Part shown: positions 23,555 through 35,238 of the stretch, one piece after another
Layout: every line of letters starts with the position of its first letter
Position numbering within the stretch: position 1 is the first letter of the stretch
Source of the DNA: Orbilia blumenaviensis
Taxonomy: Eukaryota; Ascomycota; Orbiliomycetes; Orbiliales; Orbiliaceae
DNA length: 64,000 bases
Assembly: GCA_036872755.1 (NCBI GenBank)
Contig: JAVHNS010000002.1
Coordinates: 3,472,001 to 3,536,000, forward strand
Reading direction: 5' to 3'
Made by a program: the position numbers and the translations under genes
Notes under the pieces: model-generated
Told to the model about the DNA's origin: nothing
Database searches by the model: none
What the model saw: the letters and a program-made list of their open reading frames with translations, nothing else

Positions 23555-24814
23555 CTAGGTTCCTCGGGCATTAAAAATATTTTTCCGAATTTTCTTAAAG
23601 CCCCGCACTATAGTAGCTCTTGTGCTCCGTATTGATCCACCTTCGTCAAGTGAATCCGGGAACAATTTGTTAAACACGGAATCGGAATCCTCGTCTGACT
23701 CGTTTTCGTTCCCCGATTCTCCAACCACGTCGGGGCTGTCCTCAATTGATATTTGGTCCTCTGTCAACAACCTATTACTTTGCAAGAACAAACTGAGCAA
23801 ATCGTCTCCTTCCTCTAAAGGAGAATCTTCTACCAGAGATATCCTAATACTCTCAAGTGAACCTGTATAACTCGCAATAACTTCGAATTGCTCGTAATTA
23901 CCCCCGCATCCAATAAACTCGAGTCGAGTTACTGGGGATTGACGTGTGGGGATGTAGTCATCCTTATTGATGCGCCGTATACGGTCTTGGCGCTGAGCTA
24001 GGTAGATGTCGCTCATTCGGAAGGGTGGTCGAAGGTCGCACCCGAAAATCTCAAGTGATTGTAGTCGCGGGAGCAGCAGTATCGCTAAAAAGTGGTCGAG
24101 ACTTAGTGGGGACATGCTTCTGTCATCATTGACATGGCTTTTATGAGTGAAACTAGTAATGTTGGACAGGCCTGGCAGAAGCGTATCTTCTAAAGCCATA
24201 TGAAATCTTGAGCATGGTACCACAGAGTGCCAGCGACGGCCGTATTTGATCTCTTCCATGTCGGGTTTCTTGGATCGAGTGCAGTAGCAGAAAGCGCGTT
24301 CGTTCTGAAGATTGCTCGGAAAGGGGCTTAGGAGATATAGATCTGCCCGTCCATAATCGAATGAGGTGAGCTTTGGGGTGAAACATAGCAGAAGAGGAAG
24401 AAGTGCTTCGGAGTTTACACCATATATAACATCTGCAGCTACAGGACACTCATAGCCTATAGCTAGCTCCCATTCTTGAAACATAATCCGAAGTTTGGCC
24501 TCCTCCTCTTGCGTCCACTTCCACTGAAGTGTCCATGTTCTAAGTTTGCGAGGGTTTCTTCTATGCCACATAACTTGAATACTCCTGAATCGCTCACCAA
24601 TCTTCGGGTCTCTAAGAAGCGCCCGGGTGAGTTTCCATGCTGGTCGTGAAGGGTGGTCTACCCTGAAGGTATAGTTTATAGGACACTGAGATGCGACTGA
24701 GCAGAACCGCTTGCAGGTCATCGTACAGTTGAAAAGTTCGGCATTGGTGAAGGTTTCATCAGAAAATATCTGAAGAAGAGTCTCCACCGGAAGATCTTTT
24801 ATCGTCGCAGCCAT
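23555..24814 (-). CDS. F-box protein, 419 aa, acidic C-terminal region
   Basis: Single-exon gene from an ATG at 24812-24814. The N terminus is a clear F-box (IKDLPVETLLQIFSDE, then ELFNCTMTCKRFCSVAS). The middle is a helix- and leucine-rich region with LRR-like pieces (LLPRLQSLEIFGCDLRPPF, SPVTRLEFIGCGGNYEQFEV). Residues about 335-390 are rich in Glu, Asp and Ser (SGNENESDEDSDSVF), followed by a basic end (RGFKKIRKNIFNARGT). The likely role is an SCF ubiquitin-ligase adaptor. It is isolated between two gene-poor stretches and unlike the F-box genes at 2.6-8 kb in sequence. Confidence 0.8.
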   Translation of the reverse strand: MAATIKDLPVETLLQIFSDETFTNAELFNCTMTCKRFCSVASQCPINYTFRVDHPSRPAWKLTRALLRDPKIGERFRSIQVMWHRRNPRKLRTWTLQWKWTQEEEAKLRIMFQEWELAIGYECPVAADVIYGVNSEALLPLLLCFTPKLTSFDYGRADLYLLSPFPSNLQNERAFCYCTRSKKPDMEEIKYGRRWHSVVPCSRFHMALEDTLLPGLSNITSFTHKSHVNDDRSMSPLSLDHFLAILLLPRLQSLEIFGCDLRPPFRMSDIYLAQRQDRIRRINKDDYIPTRQSPVTRLEFIGCGGNYEQFEVIASYTGSLESIRISLVEDSPLEEGDDLLSLFLQSNRLLTEDQISIEDSPDVVGESGNENESDEDSDSVFNKLFPDSLDEGGSIRSTRATIVRGFKKIRKNIFNARGT

Positions 24815-26239
24815 GATAATAGTCGACTGGTACTATCGTCTCGATTTATGTCTAGAGGTGGAGATAATTTATGTATTCGAGCGGTGCAACTTAACAGCTG
24901 CAGAACCACAACCCTCGGTGAGGGGTTAAGCGGTAAGGATCCAGATCTAGACGACGGTGCTAGCACGTGCTGGGACACATGCGGTCATAAGTTCATTGAC
25001 CTAATTGCTCGAGTATTTGATCGAGTATTTGACGACGATGTTAAATTGATATGATTCCGGGTGTAAAACGCTTCGTCTACTATGATACTCCGAGCCCTGC
25101 CTGAGAAAATCTATTTCATGTCTTATCTAGATCCGCTGGTGATGAAGTCGCGCAAGTTTGGTCCAATTAGACTCGTCCTCGAGAGATATCACATACAACA
25201 CACCCGAAACTTCATTCGATCAAGGCTGGCCAAGCTTCCAAAGTACTTACTTACGTTACAATGTATATATGTATACAAAATACTACATACTCAGCTTAGG
25301 TACCTGTACTCCCACCAGAGTCTATGTGTTGAGGTCAGAGCTATAGAGTTATATGGCTTGTAAGTACTTATTTCAGCGTATCCCAAATTTGGGACTTTCT
25401 ATAGACCGTTTAGTGCGCTGGGGTATAAAATTTTTAAGTTTTAGTAATGGTATATTCAGATTTTCACACAGATTCCCAATACATGAACTCGAATTCAATG
25501 TTCCAAGGCATTAGAACAGCCAGTGTTATGCCATACCTAACCCTAATAGCCGTCCTGAACACTTTAGCTATCGAACGGTCTAAAGCTATAGACACATATC
25601 TACATTCGATACTACCTGATCTTACAGATTGCAAACCTGCCTTGTGATCACATTATGATTACCTCCACATCTGCATGAATTCGAATTTACACAACCTGCC
25701 GTTGTCTCTATCTTGACTTTCAACCAATTTCCCTAAAAACACACAACTTTCAGCCTGTAGCCGTATACTATCATAATAAATACTGTCTGTATTGACTTTT
25801 ATAATATATCGTATGCAAGCCCGATTTAATTTGTATTGTACTGGCGATAGCTATCGGAATATACCATGGCGGGGCTGCCTGCTCCTTAAATCTAGTATGA
25901 TCGTATGCATAGTATGAACTCACGATAACACCCACAATCATCAAAGATGCCCAAAAAGGGGGGTTGAAATCAGACAAATACTCACCCAACTTAGGCGCAC
26001 GTATATATCTAGACCTAGTTACAAAGGAAATCTCAACGACTTTTCGTATCAGCGCACAATTCACCCTTCTTTGTCGAAATTGGTGTTTGTAGCTTTATAA
26101 AGGTGTTGCGGAGCTGTGGGAGGCTACGCAGGGTATCAATACGAAGCTAAAAGCAGATATATACCACTGAAATTCATATTTACAAATACACAATAATATT
26201 ATGCAAAGACAAAGACAGTTTTAAGTCTAAAAATTCCGT
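24815..26239. other. intergenic, no gene seen
   Basis: About 1.4 kb of mostly AT-rich sequence. The minus-strand 97-codon frame at 25771-26064, with one hydrophobic stretch, begins at a GTG and has no ATG, so I do not call it. Plus-strand frames at 25082-25363 and 25447-25647 have no support. Confidence 0.5.
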
Positions 26240-27118
26240 CTATGCTCCCCGTTCCGCAACCTTGGGCTCCCAGGTCGCAATCTTCGGCCTCACACTAGTG
26301 TTTTGTTAGTTAACCATAAACCACCCATAAACTACTACAAAGGGCGATTGGCGGAGGAGGAGGGGAGAGCGTACGTATTGTAAGGCTTATAAGCCCCACG
26401 GGTCTGTGTGGGATTGTACCCGATGTTCTTCCCCCATTTATGGTAGCCTGTATTCGGGACCACAGATGAATTCGGGACGTTATCAGTCGCGTAGGACATC
26501 CAATTATGCCAGCCGGGTTCAATCTCCGCTCTATAATCCCCAATTAGAACACTGTCCACTACAGCCTATACACGCCAGAAAGACCCGAGTAACATACGCA
26601 TCTCCGTAGAAGTTCTTGTAGATGACCCATCGATTTCGCACTAGTCATCCAAACAGGTGCCACCCATAAAAAAAATCAGCACATCTCCGACACAGGAGGT
26701 ACGATTTCGTAGCCTCCATTTGAATTCTTTATGGTATGGTATGGCGAAAACGTACGCGGTAGCTCTTCATCGTAGTTCTGGTAGTATTTATTGCCGTAGG
26801 AGTCGATTCCAACGAGGACACCGGCCTTAGTGTCACCGAGTGTCTATCCACCACGCACGCACGCACAATCTAAATCAGTCCACTGTGTCTTCGGAAGCCG
26901 ACGGGGTATAATTGGCTGATTCCGAGGGAGAGGTAATCGTACAGCTAGTTGATAGATGGAATCCTAGAAGTTGTCGATAAACTCGGAGGTTAGCCAAGCA
27001 CTCCAATGATCCGCCTTGCTTCCTTCCTTCCTTCCTTCCGAGCCCCTCCAGATCAAAGACAGCGTACCCGAATCCCAATCCGCCAAACATTGCGTATCGT
27101 TCTCGTAACCCAACTCAT
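26240..27118 (-). CDS. NDUFA12: NADH:ubiquinone oxidoreductase subunit NDUFA12 (B17.2 type)
   Basis: Six exons on the minus strand (27118-27068, 26963-26943, 26843-26756, 26640-26598, 26530-26375, 26294-26240) join exactly in phase to 137 aa, the usual family length. It is an accessory subunit of respiratory complex I on the matrix side. The protein shows RIGIR, a 21-nt exon coding DSIYQLA, then TLGDTKAGVLVGIDSYGNKY, EELPLRNRWVIYK, the family signature EIEPGWHNWMSYATD, the AYKPYNTVRPKI block and a short C-terminal WEPKVAERGA. Intron 1 carries a TTCC repeat at 27019-27039. It is divergent from ALG7. Confidence 0.92.
26943..26963 (-). other. 21-nt micro-exon of NDUFA12
   Basis: Flanked by a CTTCTAG acceptor and a GTACGA donor, phase 0 to phase 0. 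It fills exactly the seven positions that the family has between the RIGIK-type and GDTKAG motifs, with introns of 104 and 99 bp around it. Confidence 0.85.
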
Positions 27119-27627
27119 GGTGGTTGCTGGCCGATGCTTCGACGGTTTTGAGGTTTGTTGTAGACGGGTTAATTTAGAGACGGAGTAAGGTTTGTTGGTA
27201 TTTGCCGAAACCTCATTGGATGTTTGTCGTTGCCCGACAATGAAACTGACTGCCGCACCTGCCGCATTGACGCGGTTTCAGCTGCGCCCCTGATGATGCA
27301 TGTCGGAGATGACGTTTGGACGATGAGGCTCGCTCGCGGCTTCAACGGGCAGTTACATAATACTAAATTAACAGGGTGTTCATTTCGAGGTTCAACGTCT
27401 GGATATTAATCCGTCCCGGCAGAACACTTCCCGTTCGCCGTTAGTCTTTTTTTTTTCTTTTTGATATACGCTAGATACCTCGTTATTACTATCTTTCGAG
27501 TCGCTCCTTACTCAGCTATAATTTTCTCTACATCTTTCTCACGAACCTTCGACGTTGGGCGTTATAATCAATATCAATAGATCGATACGAGCGCGAGCAC
27601 TGGCATGCCCGCCTTCTCCCAAAAGCG
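27119..27627. promoter_or_regulatory. shared upstream region of NDUFA12 and ALG7
   Basis: This 509-bp divergent spacer has no supported gene. It includes a T-rich tract at about 27447-27463, closer to the ALG7 start. Confidence 0.5.
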
Positions 27628-29274
27628 ATGACCCTCCTCCCGGCCACCAGGACCGATATCTCGACCAAAGAGTACCTCGCGCTCTTCACTCTCACCAGCG
27701 GTTGCACAGCTATCATAATCGCCGCATTCAGGTCGCGCGGTGAACCGATTGTCGCATCATTAGGGTTCAGCGGATTCGCTTTCGCAGCGACGTACTGTTT
27801 AATACCATGGCTGGGTGATGCTTTCAAGAGGGTGGGGTTTAAGGGGAAGGATATGGCGAAGACGCATAGGCCGGAGATGTTCGTTCTCCCTCCTCTTTCT
27901 TTTACTTTTAGATACATACAGTTTGTGAGATCTGGTGGTAGGGTGCTAATAGAACGAGTTTTTCGTGACTGTAGTCCAGAGACGATGGGTGCTGTCTGCG
28001 CGGTCGTGTACATTATGTGCATGTTCCTATTTATACCCTTCCCGTTCTACGAATACCTAGTCCAGACCTCAGGCGGAGGCAACCGTGATTATGAAGTCGA
28101 AGTTCAGCAATCGGTGGTTGGGAGGACGTTGCATCGCTTTCCGCACAATAAGGTACCGACCTCCCCGCATACAGATATTTTTGGTGGCATGGGAGCTGAT
28201 ACCGAAGTTTTGGTGGATATAGCTGGGAGAGTACCTATCTGCTATATTATCCCTTCAAAGCATGGTGTTCCTGGGCGTAGCGGACGATTTGTTCGATATC
28301 CGATGGCGACATAAGATTCTACTGCCGGCTATCGCAGCTATACCCATGCTGGTGGTGTACTATGTCGACTTTGGAGTTACTGTGATATCCATTCCGACGG
28401 TGCTACAACCGTATCTGGGAAGATTGCTCAACTTGGGTATGTTATGATACTACACACTAGACATCGATTAATTTTCTTGGTGATACTTGTGATACTGATA
28501 GATATGTGTCGCACAGGGTGGCTCTACTACGCCTACATGGCCTTCGTCGCCATCCTCGGGCCGAATGCAATCAACATCCTCGCCGGCATAAACGGCATCG
28601 AAGTCGGCCAATCCATCGTTATAGCTCTAATGATAGTCTTCAACGACATCCTCTACATCTCCCAACCAGGCCATCCGGCAATGAACTCCCATCTCTTCTC
28701 GCTCTACTTCCTCCTCCCGTTCCTTGGCGTATCATTGGCGCTTCTTCGTTACAACTGGTTCCCGGCAAAGGTCTTCGTCGGGGATACATACTGCTACTTC
28801 GCCGGGTTCTTGTTCAGTGTAGTCGGTATCCTGGGACATTTTTCAAAGACTTTGATGCTGCTTCTGCTACCGCAAATATTCAATGGATGCTATTCCACCC
28901 CCCAGTTATTCGGACTGATCCCCTGTCCTCGCCATCGACTACCGAAGTTTAACGCGCGGACACACCTCCTCGAACCATCCATGGCGCAGTTCCTCCACCC
29001 CCCGAAGAAGATAACAGTAGTACTACTGACCACCATGGAAAAGTTCAAAGTCGTGAAGCTGGTCAGAGATGAAGAAGGGGTGATCAAGGAATGCAGTAAT
29101 CTTACCATACTTAATCTGTGGCTGGTGTGGTTTGGCTCTATGAGGGAGGATACGTTGGCGCTTGGGGTGATGGGATTTCAGTTGATGATGGGATTGGTTG
29201 CTTTGGGCATACGGCATGGATTGGCGTTAATGGTTTATGAGTATGATAATCTGGTTAAGTGGGATCGGGCTTGA
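27628..29274 (+). CDS. ALG7: UDP-GlcNAc:dolichyl-phosphate GlcNAc-1-phosphate transferase
   Basis: Four exons (27628-27878, 27975-28152, 28223-28436, 28517-29274) give 466 aa. The enzyme makes GlcNAc-PP-dolichol, the first step of the N-glycan precursor on the ER membrane, and is the tunicamycin target in the family. It is a polytopic membrane protein with at least eight clear hydrophobic segments. Conserved motifs seen: KTHRPEIPETMG, SLQSMVFLGVADDLFDIRW (Mg-binding aspartates), FGVTVISIPT, GPNAINILAGINGIEVGQS, and FPAKVFVGDTYCYFAG. The acceptor at 28222 is chosen over one 9 bp downstream because it restores KLGEYLSAILSLQ. The upstream ATG at 27604 runs into a stop, so 27628 is the start. Confidence 0.95.
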
Positions 29275-29744
29275 GGTTATTATCTATATAACCCAAGGTA
29301 AAATTCTCGAATGAGGCAGGTAGAGGTACACGCTCACCTTGATAGTACATATATATTTTTTGTGTAATATAGTCCTTTAGCGGCACCGCGGTAGATATAC
29401 CATAGACATGCTGCGATTAGATAATTAAAACAAAAGTATTGGCCTATGCCATCGCATAATCAATACTACTTTCCGTCAGAGCATGCAATCACAATTGTAG
29501 AAAAGGGAAATTCATAGAGAATAGTAATCCGATTCATTATGTCCGCCGTAAAACATTCATCCTAAAAAGAAAAAAGAGAAGATGAAATGAAACGCTAAAC
29601 TTCCAGGGCTTTAAAACTATCATTATAAGAAGGGTTCATAATCGCCTAAAAATCTATGGTACAAATCGAAAGACGCCTTTCCAACCCTCCCCCTTGCCCT
29701 TACTGCTTCTATTGCCAAATGAAAAGGTGAGAGAGAGAGAAAGA
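29275..29744. other. convergent 3' spacer between ALG7 and the AP-2 mu gene
   Basis: 470 bp with no gene, presumably the two 3' untranslated regions. It contains short AT-rich and GA-rich runs. Confidence 0.5.
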
Positions 29745-31284
29745 TTAAAACCTGATCTCATACGAACCTGCCCTCGTCATGTACCGTACCCATTTCACAC
29801 TGGAGTAATTGCTCTTCTCAAAGACTTTGAGGTATCTAACCAGTAATCCCGAGCTTGTGAACATGAGTAATGAGAAGTTTAGCGACACTGGTGGGCGCGA
29901 CCACGCCTTTTGGTTTGTCATGGCGGTGAGAATTGCGTCTGCTGAGAGGACGTATTCGGATTGCCCTGTAAACCGCGGAATTCTATCGTTGCGAAAGAAA
30001 GAAACTTATTAGTACGCTTCCCCAAGTAGTAGCTGCAGGTGAAAGTAAAAAAGAGAGAGAGCCTACCTCCAAACAATATTGTTCTCCGCCGGTTCGTACT
30101 TCGCTTTTCCCTGGCTGGTTCTGACATGGGTAGTAGCCGTGTTCAACGGCGTCGGCACCTTAACGATCACATTCGTCGCAAACAATTTACTTCCATAGTT
30201 CGCCCTGACCGCGATCTGGTATTCCACCTTCGTCTTTCCGATCTCGTTCACAATAACGTGGACCTTAAATGGTAGGTTGATATTCTCCGTCGCTCGATAT
30301 CTCATCAACTCAAATTCTCCATCCGGCGGGATGAAACTAATCGTTCTATCGGTATCGAACCGCCCCAGCTTCACACACTGATGGAACTGGCAATCTTCAA
30401 GAGTAACACTTCCAGCAGCCGCACGGGTAGCCTTACTACCACTCTTATTCCCATTCGGCCTCGACAACCCAGTATCATCAAGCAGCAACCTATCATTCAA
30501 GCCAAACTTACACTCAGGAACGCCGGACAGGTAGGCCCTCATTATGATCTGACCCGTCACGTCTTCCTTGAGCACCGTGCCGGCGGCGGACATGAGCAGG
30601 TTTACGTCCTCGATAACGTCGACGAAGGCTTCGTTCTTGCGGTATTTGACGTCCGCGCGACGCCATGATAAGGCTCCTGTGGCTTGCATCGTTATCCGTG
30701 AGGAATCTTCCATTGCTCGTTCGGACTTGACGCCTTCTGTTGTGATGTACATCTTTAAAGTGTCGGTTTCGGTGTTCTGGGGGTAGCCGAAGTCGAGGAT
30801 TTCTGTAGTAGCACCGTTTTTTTGTCAACATACTCAGCTATTGTGAAGATTATGTATTCATGAATAATTAATAGTTGGAAAATATCCTTTTAAATGCCTT
30901 TTGTTCTTTGGTGTATATAATATATAGAAAAGGGAGATAATAATTACCATCCAACAGCTCATATATCAGCACGAAATTATTCTTAACGGCCTCCTCATCG
31001 AACTTCCCAAAATAACTTCTCCCCAGAGCGATCAACCGATAGAGGAACTCAAACACCAGCGCAGCGTTGGCATTGCTCTTCGTGATTGCGACGAGGTATA
31101 TATTCTCATGTTTCACGTGGGAGAACGTGGTACTCCCGAGCGTCAATATCGGAGAGCGCACTTGAGCATTCGAGATGACCTGGATCCGAAAGACGTCGGA
31201 GAGGCGAGGACGGCAGTCATTACGGAATTGCCGGAAGATGAGGTTCTCGCCTTTTTGGTTGAATAGGAGGATGCCGGAGAGCAT
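29745..31284 (-). CDS. APM4: AP-2 adaptor complex subunit mu
   Basis: Three exons (31284-30948, 30802-30067, 29982-29745) give 436 aa. It is the medium chain of the clathrin adaptor that selects cargo at the plasma membrane during endocytosis. The N-terminal longin-type domain (MLSGILLFNQKGENLIFRQF, then GKFDEEAVKNNFVLIYELLD) leads to EILDFGYPQNTETDTLKMYI, a pattern of AP-2 rather than AP-1 or AP-3 mu chains. The mu-homology domain spans from about residue 165 (ALSWRRADVKYRKNEAFVDV) to the end (VRYMTRAGSYEIRF). The length is normal. An AP-1 mu chain is less likely because of the RNDCRPRLSDVFR N terminus. Confidence 0.94.
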
Positions 31285-32245
31285 CTTTGCTAGATTCCTT
31301 CTGTTTTGGTGAAAGGATAGTCTTTAGAAGATGGGCAGAGAAAAAGGTAACGAGGCTCGGTGCTGTACTGTGGCCGCCGCGGTGGCGTTTTTGAGGTCGT
31401 TTTTTATGTTTGTGTGTCCTGGTGTTTTAAACGGTTTGGATGGGTGCGACGGGACGCGGGTAGACGGAACGAACGGGAAGGAAGGCCCTTTTTTTTTTTT
31501 GGTATGTCGGAAATGGAGAAGCTCTAGGGTATCCGCATCATAGTGCGAATGGGAAGTGTATCTACGGCGCCGACAGCGGGATTAAACAAGGAAGTCGTGA
31601 CAAGATCGAGTTCGAGGTATCGTGGGTGGTGGTTTTGGGAGAGCTAGTTCGGCAGGGTAATATGGGGAAAGGAGGTCTGGCCGTTTCGGGCAGTCGACAC
31701 GAACTCGTTCGCTCGCTCGCCTCTGCCATGGAATAGAATTAATTACTATACCCAGAATGGCCGGCTTCAGCTTCATTTCTAACCTCGAGATCGCATTGCA
31801 AATCAATAGAAGTACTTATGTATAAATACGATCATAGATCAATACACAGCCCAAAGGTAGCCGTTTATGACATACGATCGCATTAGTAGAATACGACGGC
31901 GACTACAACGGTAGGGTCAGATATGATATTCTAAGAGTATGCCTCGCCAGCTTCACTACCTACACACATACACACACCAAAAGTAAAGTAAAAAACAACC
32001 ACAGAGATAGCATGTTTACACAGTCGAAAGGTTATATAGTTAAAAGGAATGGAGGGGGGGGGATGCCCTGAGGGTGGGAAGAAGCCTGGGCGGGTCAGGT
32101 CAAATTTGCATTTTCAACAAGCTTCAGTCTATACTTATAATACCACCTCTTTTTCGTATTTTGATATGTCCTTCCCTTTTGTTTCTCCCGGGTTGAAAAT
32201 TGTATGGCTTCAATCCGGGGATCGTGGGATTGGGGGAGAGGAGGA
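31285..32245. other. intergenic between AP-2 mu and LSC1
   Basis: 961 bp without a supported gene. It has a T run at about 31491-31500 and a G run at about 32054-32061. It should hold the AP-2 mu promoter and the LSC1 3' untranslated region. Confidence 0.5.
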
Positions 32246-34320
32246 TTATATCAAATCACGCTTGACAAACTCTGCGTGCAGAGCCTTGCCCAGGGAAGCC
32301 GGACTCCTCTCGACAATGACACCTGCGGCGCTCAAGGCGGCGATCTTGGAGTCGGCACCACCCTTTCCTCCGCTGACGATGGCACCTGTTGTACAGCATT
32401 AGTTACTCTTCCCCGCTTTCTCTTTCTTTGGTATCGATCAAAGTAAGGAGGACATACCAGCGTGACCCATACGCCTGCCTGGTGGCGCGGAAATACCAGC
32501 GATAAAGGCAACGGTGGGCTTGTTCTTAACATTATGTGCCTTGAGGAACTCGGCGGCATCTTCCTCAGCGGAACCACCGATCTCACCGATCATGATGATA
32601 CCGTCAGTGGCATCATCCTCAAGGAAGACCTTCAGGGTGTCGATGAAGTTTGTGCCAGAGAATGGATCACCACCAATTCTAACCCCAATGTATCTGTATT
32701 AGTTTTGCGACAACGTAGATACCACCACCCCAAGAAAAAAAAGAACTGGAACGTACCCAACGACGAGACTCTGGCCCAAGCCGTGCTTGGTAGTCTGGTT
32801 GACAGCTTCGTATGTCAAAGTTCCGGATCGCGAGACGATACCGACACGGCCGGCGCTGTGGATGAAGCCCGGCATGATACCGATCTTGCACTTGTCGCGG
32901 GGCATGATGATACCCGGGCAGTTTCTACATCGCTCCCCAAACTATTTAGTTCTTCCCTTCGCGCGCCCCAAAATCGAGTGCCGGGGTGTTGTAGAGAGGG
33001 GTGCTTAATCACATACGGTCCGACCAGTCGGGTCTTGTTCTGGGTTTTCAGCATGTCGACGACACGGACCATATCTTCACTTCTTATCAGTACCATATCG
33101 CAAAATACCTCCCATTGTAGATATCGACATACCGTGCTGGGGAATTCCCTCAGTGATGCTATCCGACATCGTCATCATCAGTTCCGTCCCCCCCGATCTC
33201 CCTTCGGGTCTCGACTTCAAGGTAATGGATGAACCTACCAAACAACCAATGGCAACTCAGCCTCGATGGCCTCCTCAATCGACTTAGCCGCAACAGGTGG
33301 CCTAAACAACCCCCACAAACCCCGCTCTCCATAGTCAGCACTCCATCCCTAATATCCTCATCCCATTTCTTTCAAAGTCCAAAGAATTCGCACGTACGGA
33401 ACAAAGACAGCGGAAGCATTAGCTACCAAAAGCCTCAACGTCAGCAAATACTATTCAACCACAGCCCTCCTTTACCCCCCACCTCCCTAGGAAAAGGCAT
33501 ATCTCTCCTGTATCGATAAGCAGCAAGTACCTTGGACGCCTTTAATCGCTTCGGCAACGGTTCCGAAAACAGGTCGGTCAAGATGTGTCGAGCCAGCCTT
33601 CTTTGGGTTCTATACCGATTTTCGCAACCAATTGTTAATTTCATCCGCCGTGTATCCTCCCCTCCCGTCCACTATCCGATGAGCGAGAGGGCCGGGAGGT
33701 ATATAATATCGGAATAGGTAGTACGAACAATTCCGCCGACGACATTGGTGCCTATGTTCAAAAACCTCGATTAGTAAATCCATATATTGTCCCCAACTCT
33801 CAGGTAGAAAAAAAAAAAAAAAGATATCCGCGAAGAGTATCGATTGTGTAGAAATACCATAGTCAATAGCCTGCTGCGCATGGAAGCTAAACACCCCGCC
33901 CACAAGCTGCAATCAGCATTTCTCCTTCCCATTCAAATATCTCCCTTCACTCCGAAAGGAAACATAAAAAAAAAAACACAAAATCTCCCCTAACCGATGT
34001 AATATCGGAAACGAGATCTTTTTCGAATTCAAGGTCCCACCAACCTTCCTTGCTTTCCCTATATATCCATCGCGTCCCAAATATAAGAGAATTGAATCAG
34101 TTTTCCTTATTCTTCCACTTCCCAATCCATCTCCAGGTCCAATTGAACCCTCCCAAGCAAGGGACGGAGGAAGGCGTACCGTGAACCCCTGGTATATCAA
34201 CCTAGTATCCTTTCCGATTTTAAGATTGGTATAGGTAGACGCATACGGTGTCTCGGTCGAGTATCCGCGACGACATATCGTCTTGCCAGCAGACGCGGCG
34301 GAACGGCGTAGTGCAAGCAT
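32246..34320 (-). CDS. LSC1: succinyl-CoA ligase subunit alpha, mitochondrial
   Basis: Twelve exons on the minus strand sum to 987 nt, 328 aa, the family length: 34320-34180, 34058-34045, 33886-33858, 33751-33729, 33609-33531, 33422-33398, 33301-33239, 33158-33133, 33074-33017, 32924-32757, 32678-32458 and 32385-32246. The enzyme makes ATP or GTP from succinyl-CoA in the citric acid cycle, with a beta partner. An N-terminal presequence ([20 protein letters not shown]) precedes [20 protein letters not shown] (CoA-binding fold), [54 protein letters not shown], and the phosphohistidine motif GHAGAIVSG. Five exons are under 30 nt, which is highly unusual for a fungus. All junctions are GT-AG and in phase. 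Confidence 0.94.
34045..34058 (-). other. 14-nt micro-exon of LSC1
   Basis: GGAAAGCAAGGAAG sits between an ATATATAG acceptor and a GTTGGT donor. It supplies the GKQG of the conserved GFTGKQG loop, and its phase 0 to 2 fits both neighbours. Flanking introns are 121 and 158 bp. Confidence 0.85.
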
Positions 34321-35238
34321 ACTTTTTGGCTGATATCCGGTGATTGTTAGGTCGGGTCGGTGGTGATGTTAGTGTGGGTAGGTGGGTGGGGGGGGAAGTT
34401 CGTTATAGATGGGAGGCTTTTTAGAGGTGGGATGGCTAGCTGGCTGGGATTTGGAGGACCGGGTTGGGATAATGTTGAAAAGGTCGGGATTGTGTGGTTT
34501 TCGGAGTTATGGAAGGGGCTTTCGGCATTTTGCGTGGGGCGCTGGATAAACCACGACCGCAACACGATGAGATGAGCATATCCTCGATCTTATATTACAT
34601 AGCTTGGAAGCTGATTGGATCCATGTCGATATCTATATTAATAAGTGTCAATAAGTATCTACGGGTGCGTTCATACGGAGTATCGATATCGATATTACAT
34701 TTCACGTCAAGGATGGTGATGGTTTGAGGGGGCTGTGCTGTTCTTCATGAAGAGAACGCATGCATATACGCAGAATAGCTAAAACAGCTGTTAACAGTAG
34801 CTAGTAGTAGCTGCTATAGCAGTAGTATTGTACATGTATCAAATGCACCTTGTTTCCGCCTTTTTTAATATTTTATTGTCTCAGCCTCTATCCGTTTTGT
34901 TGAAACCGGATTGTAATTCTCCACAAGTCCAAATATATCATTCTTTTTTCTTTAAAAAAACGCCTTATTGTTGAATGTCTTTGCCCACAGATAGAAAACA
35001 AAATAAAAAACCAGTTACCCATAATGCCTCGAAACCATTGTGCTGCCAGTGAAATATCAAATACAAAAAAACAGAAAGACTAAAGGGGAAAGTGGTGAGT
35101 ATAAACAAGAAATTTTGGGTGTTTTCGTGGAAGGGTTGATTAGAAGATTGTATGACGGGGGGTTAGTCAATTATCGAAATGGAATCGATCTCGGGTCCAG
35201 TACAGTCGCCGTCGAGGAGACATCAAAGTAGTGCGGCA
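34321..35238. other. intergenic, LSC1 promoter and SER33 3' side
   Basis: No supported gene in 918 bp. G-rich sequence (34380-34480) lies next to the LSC1 start. An AGCTGTT/TAGCTAG-type short repeat area occurs at 34779-34825. Confidence 0.5.

Noticed and set aside
25771..26064. 97-codon minus-strand frame with a hydrophobic segment
   Set aside because: Begins at GTG with no ATG, and no homologue or splice partner is evident.
32462..33232. 256-codon plus-strand frame
   Set aside because: It is antisense to LSC1 exons and introns, and its composition follows from the opposite strand.
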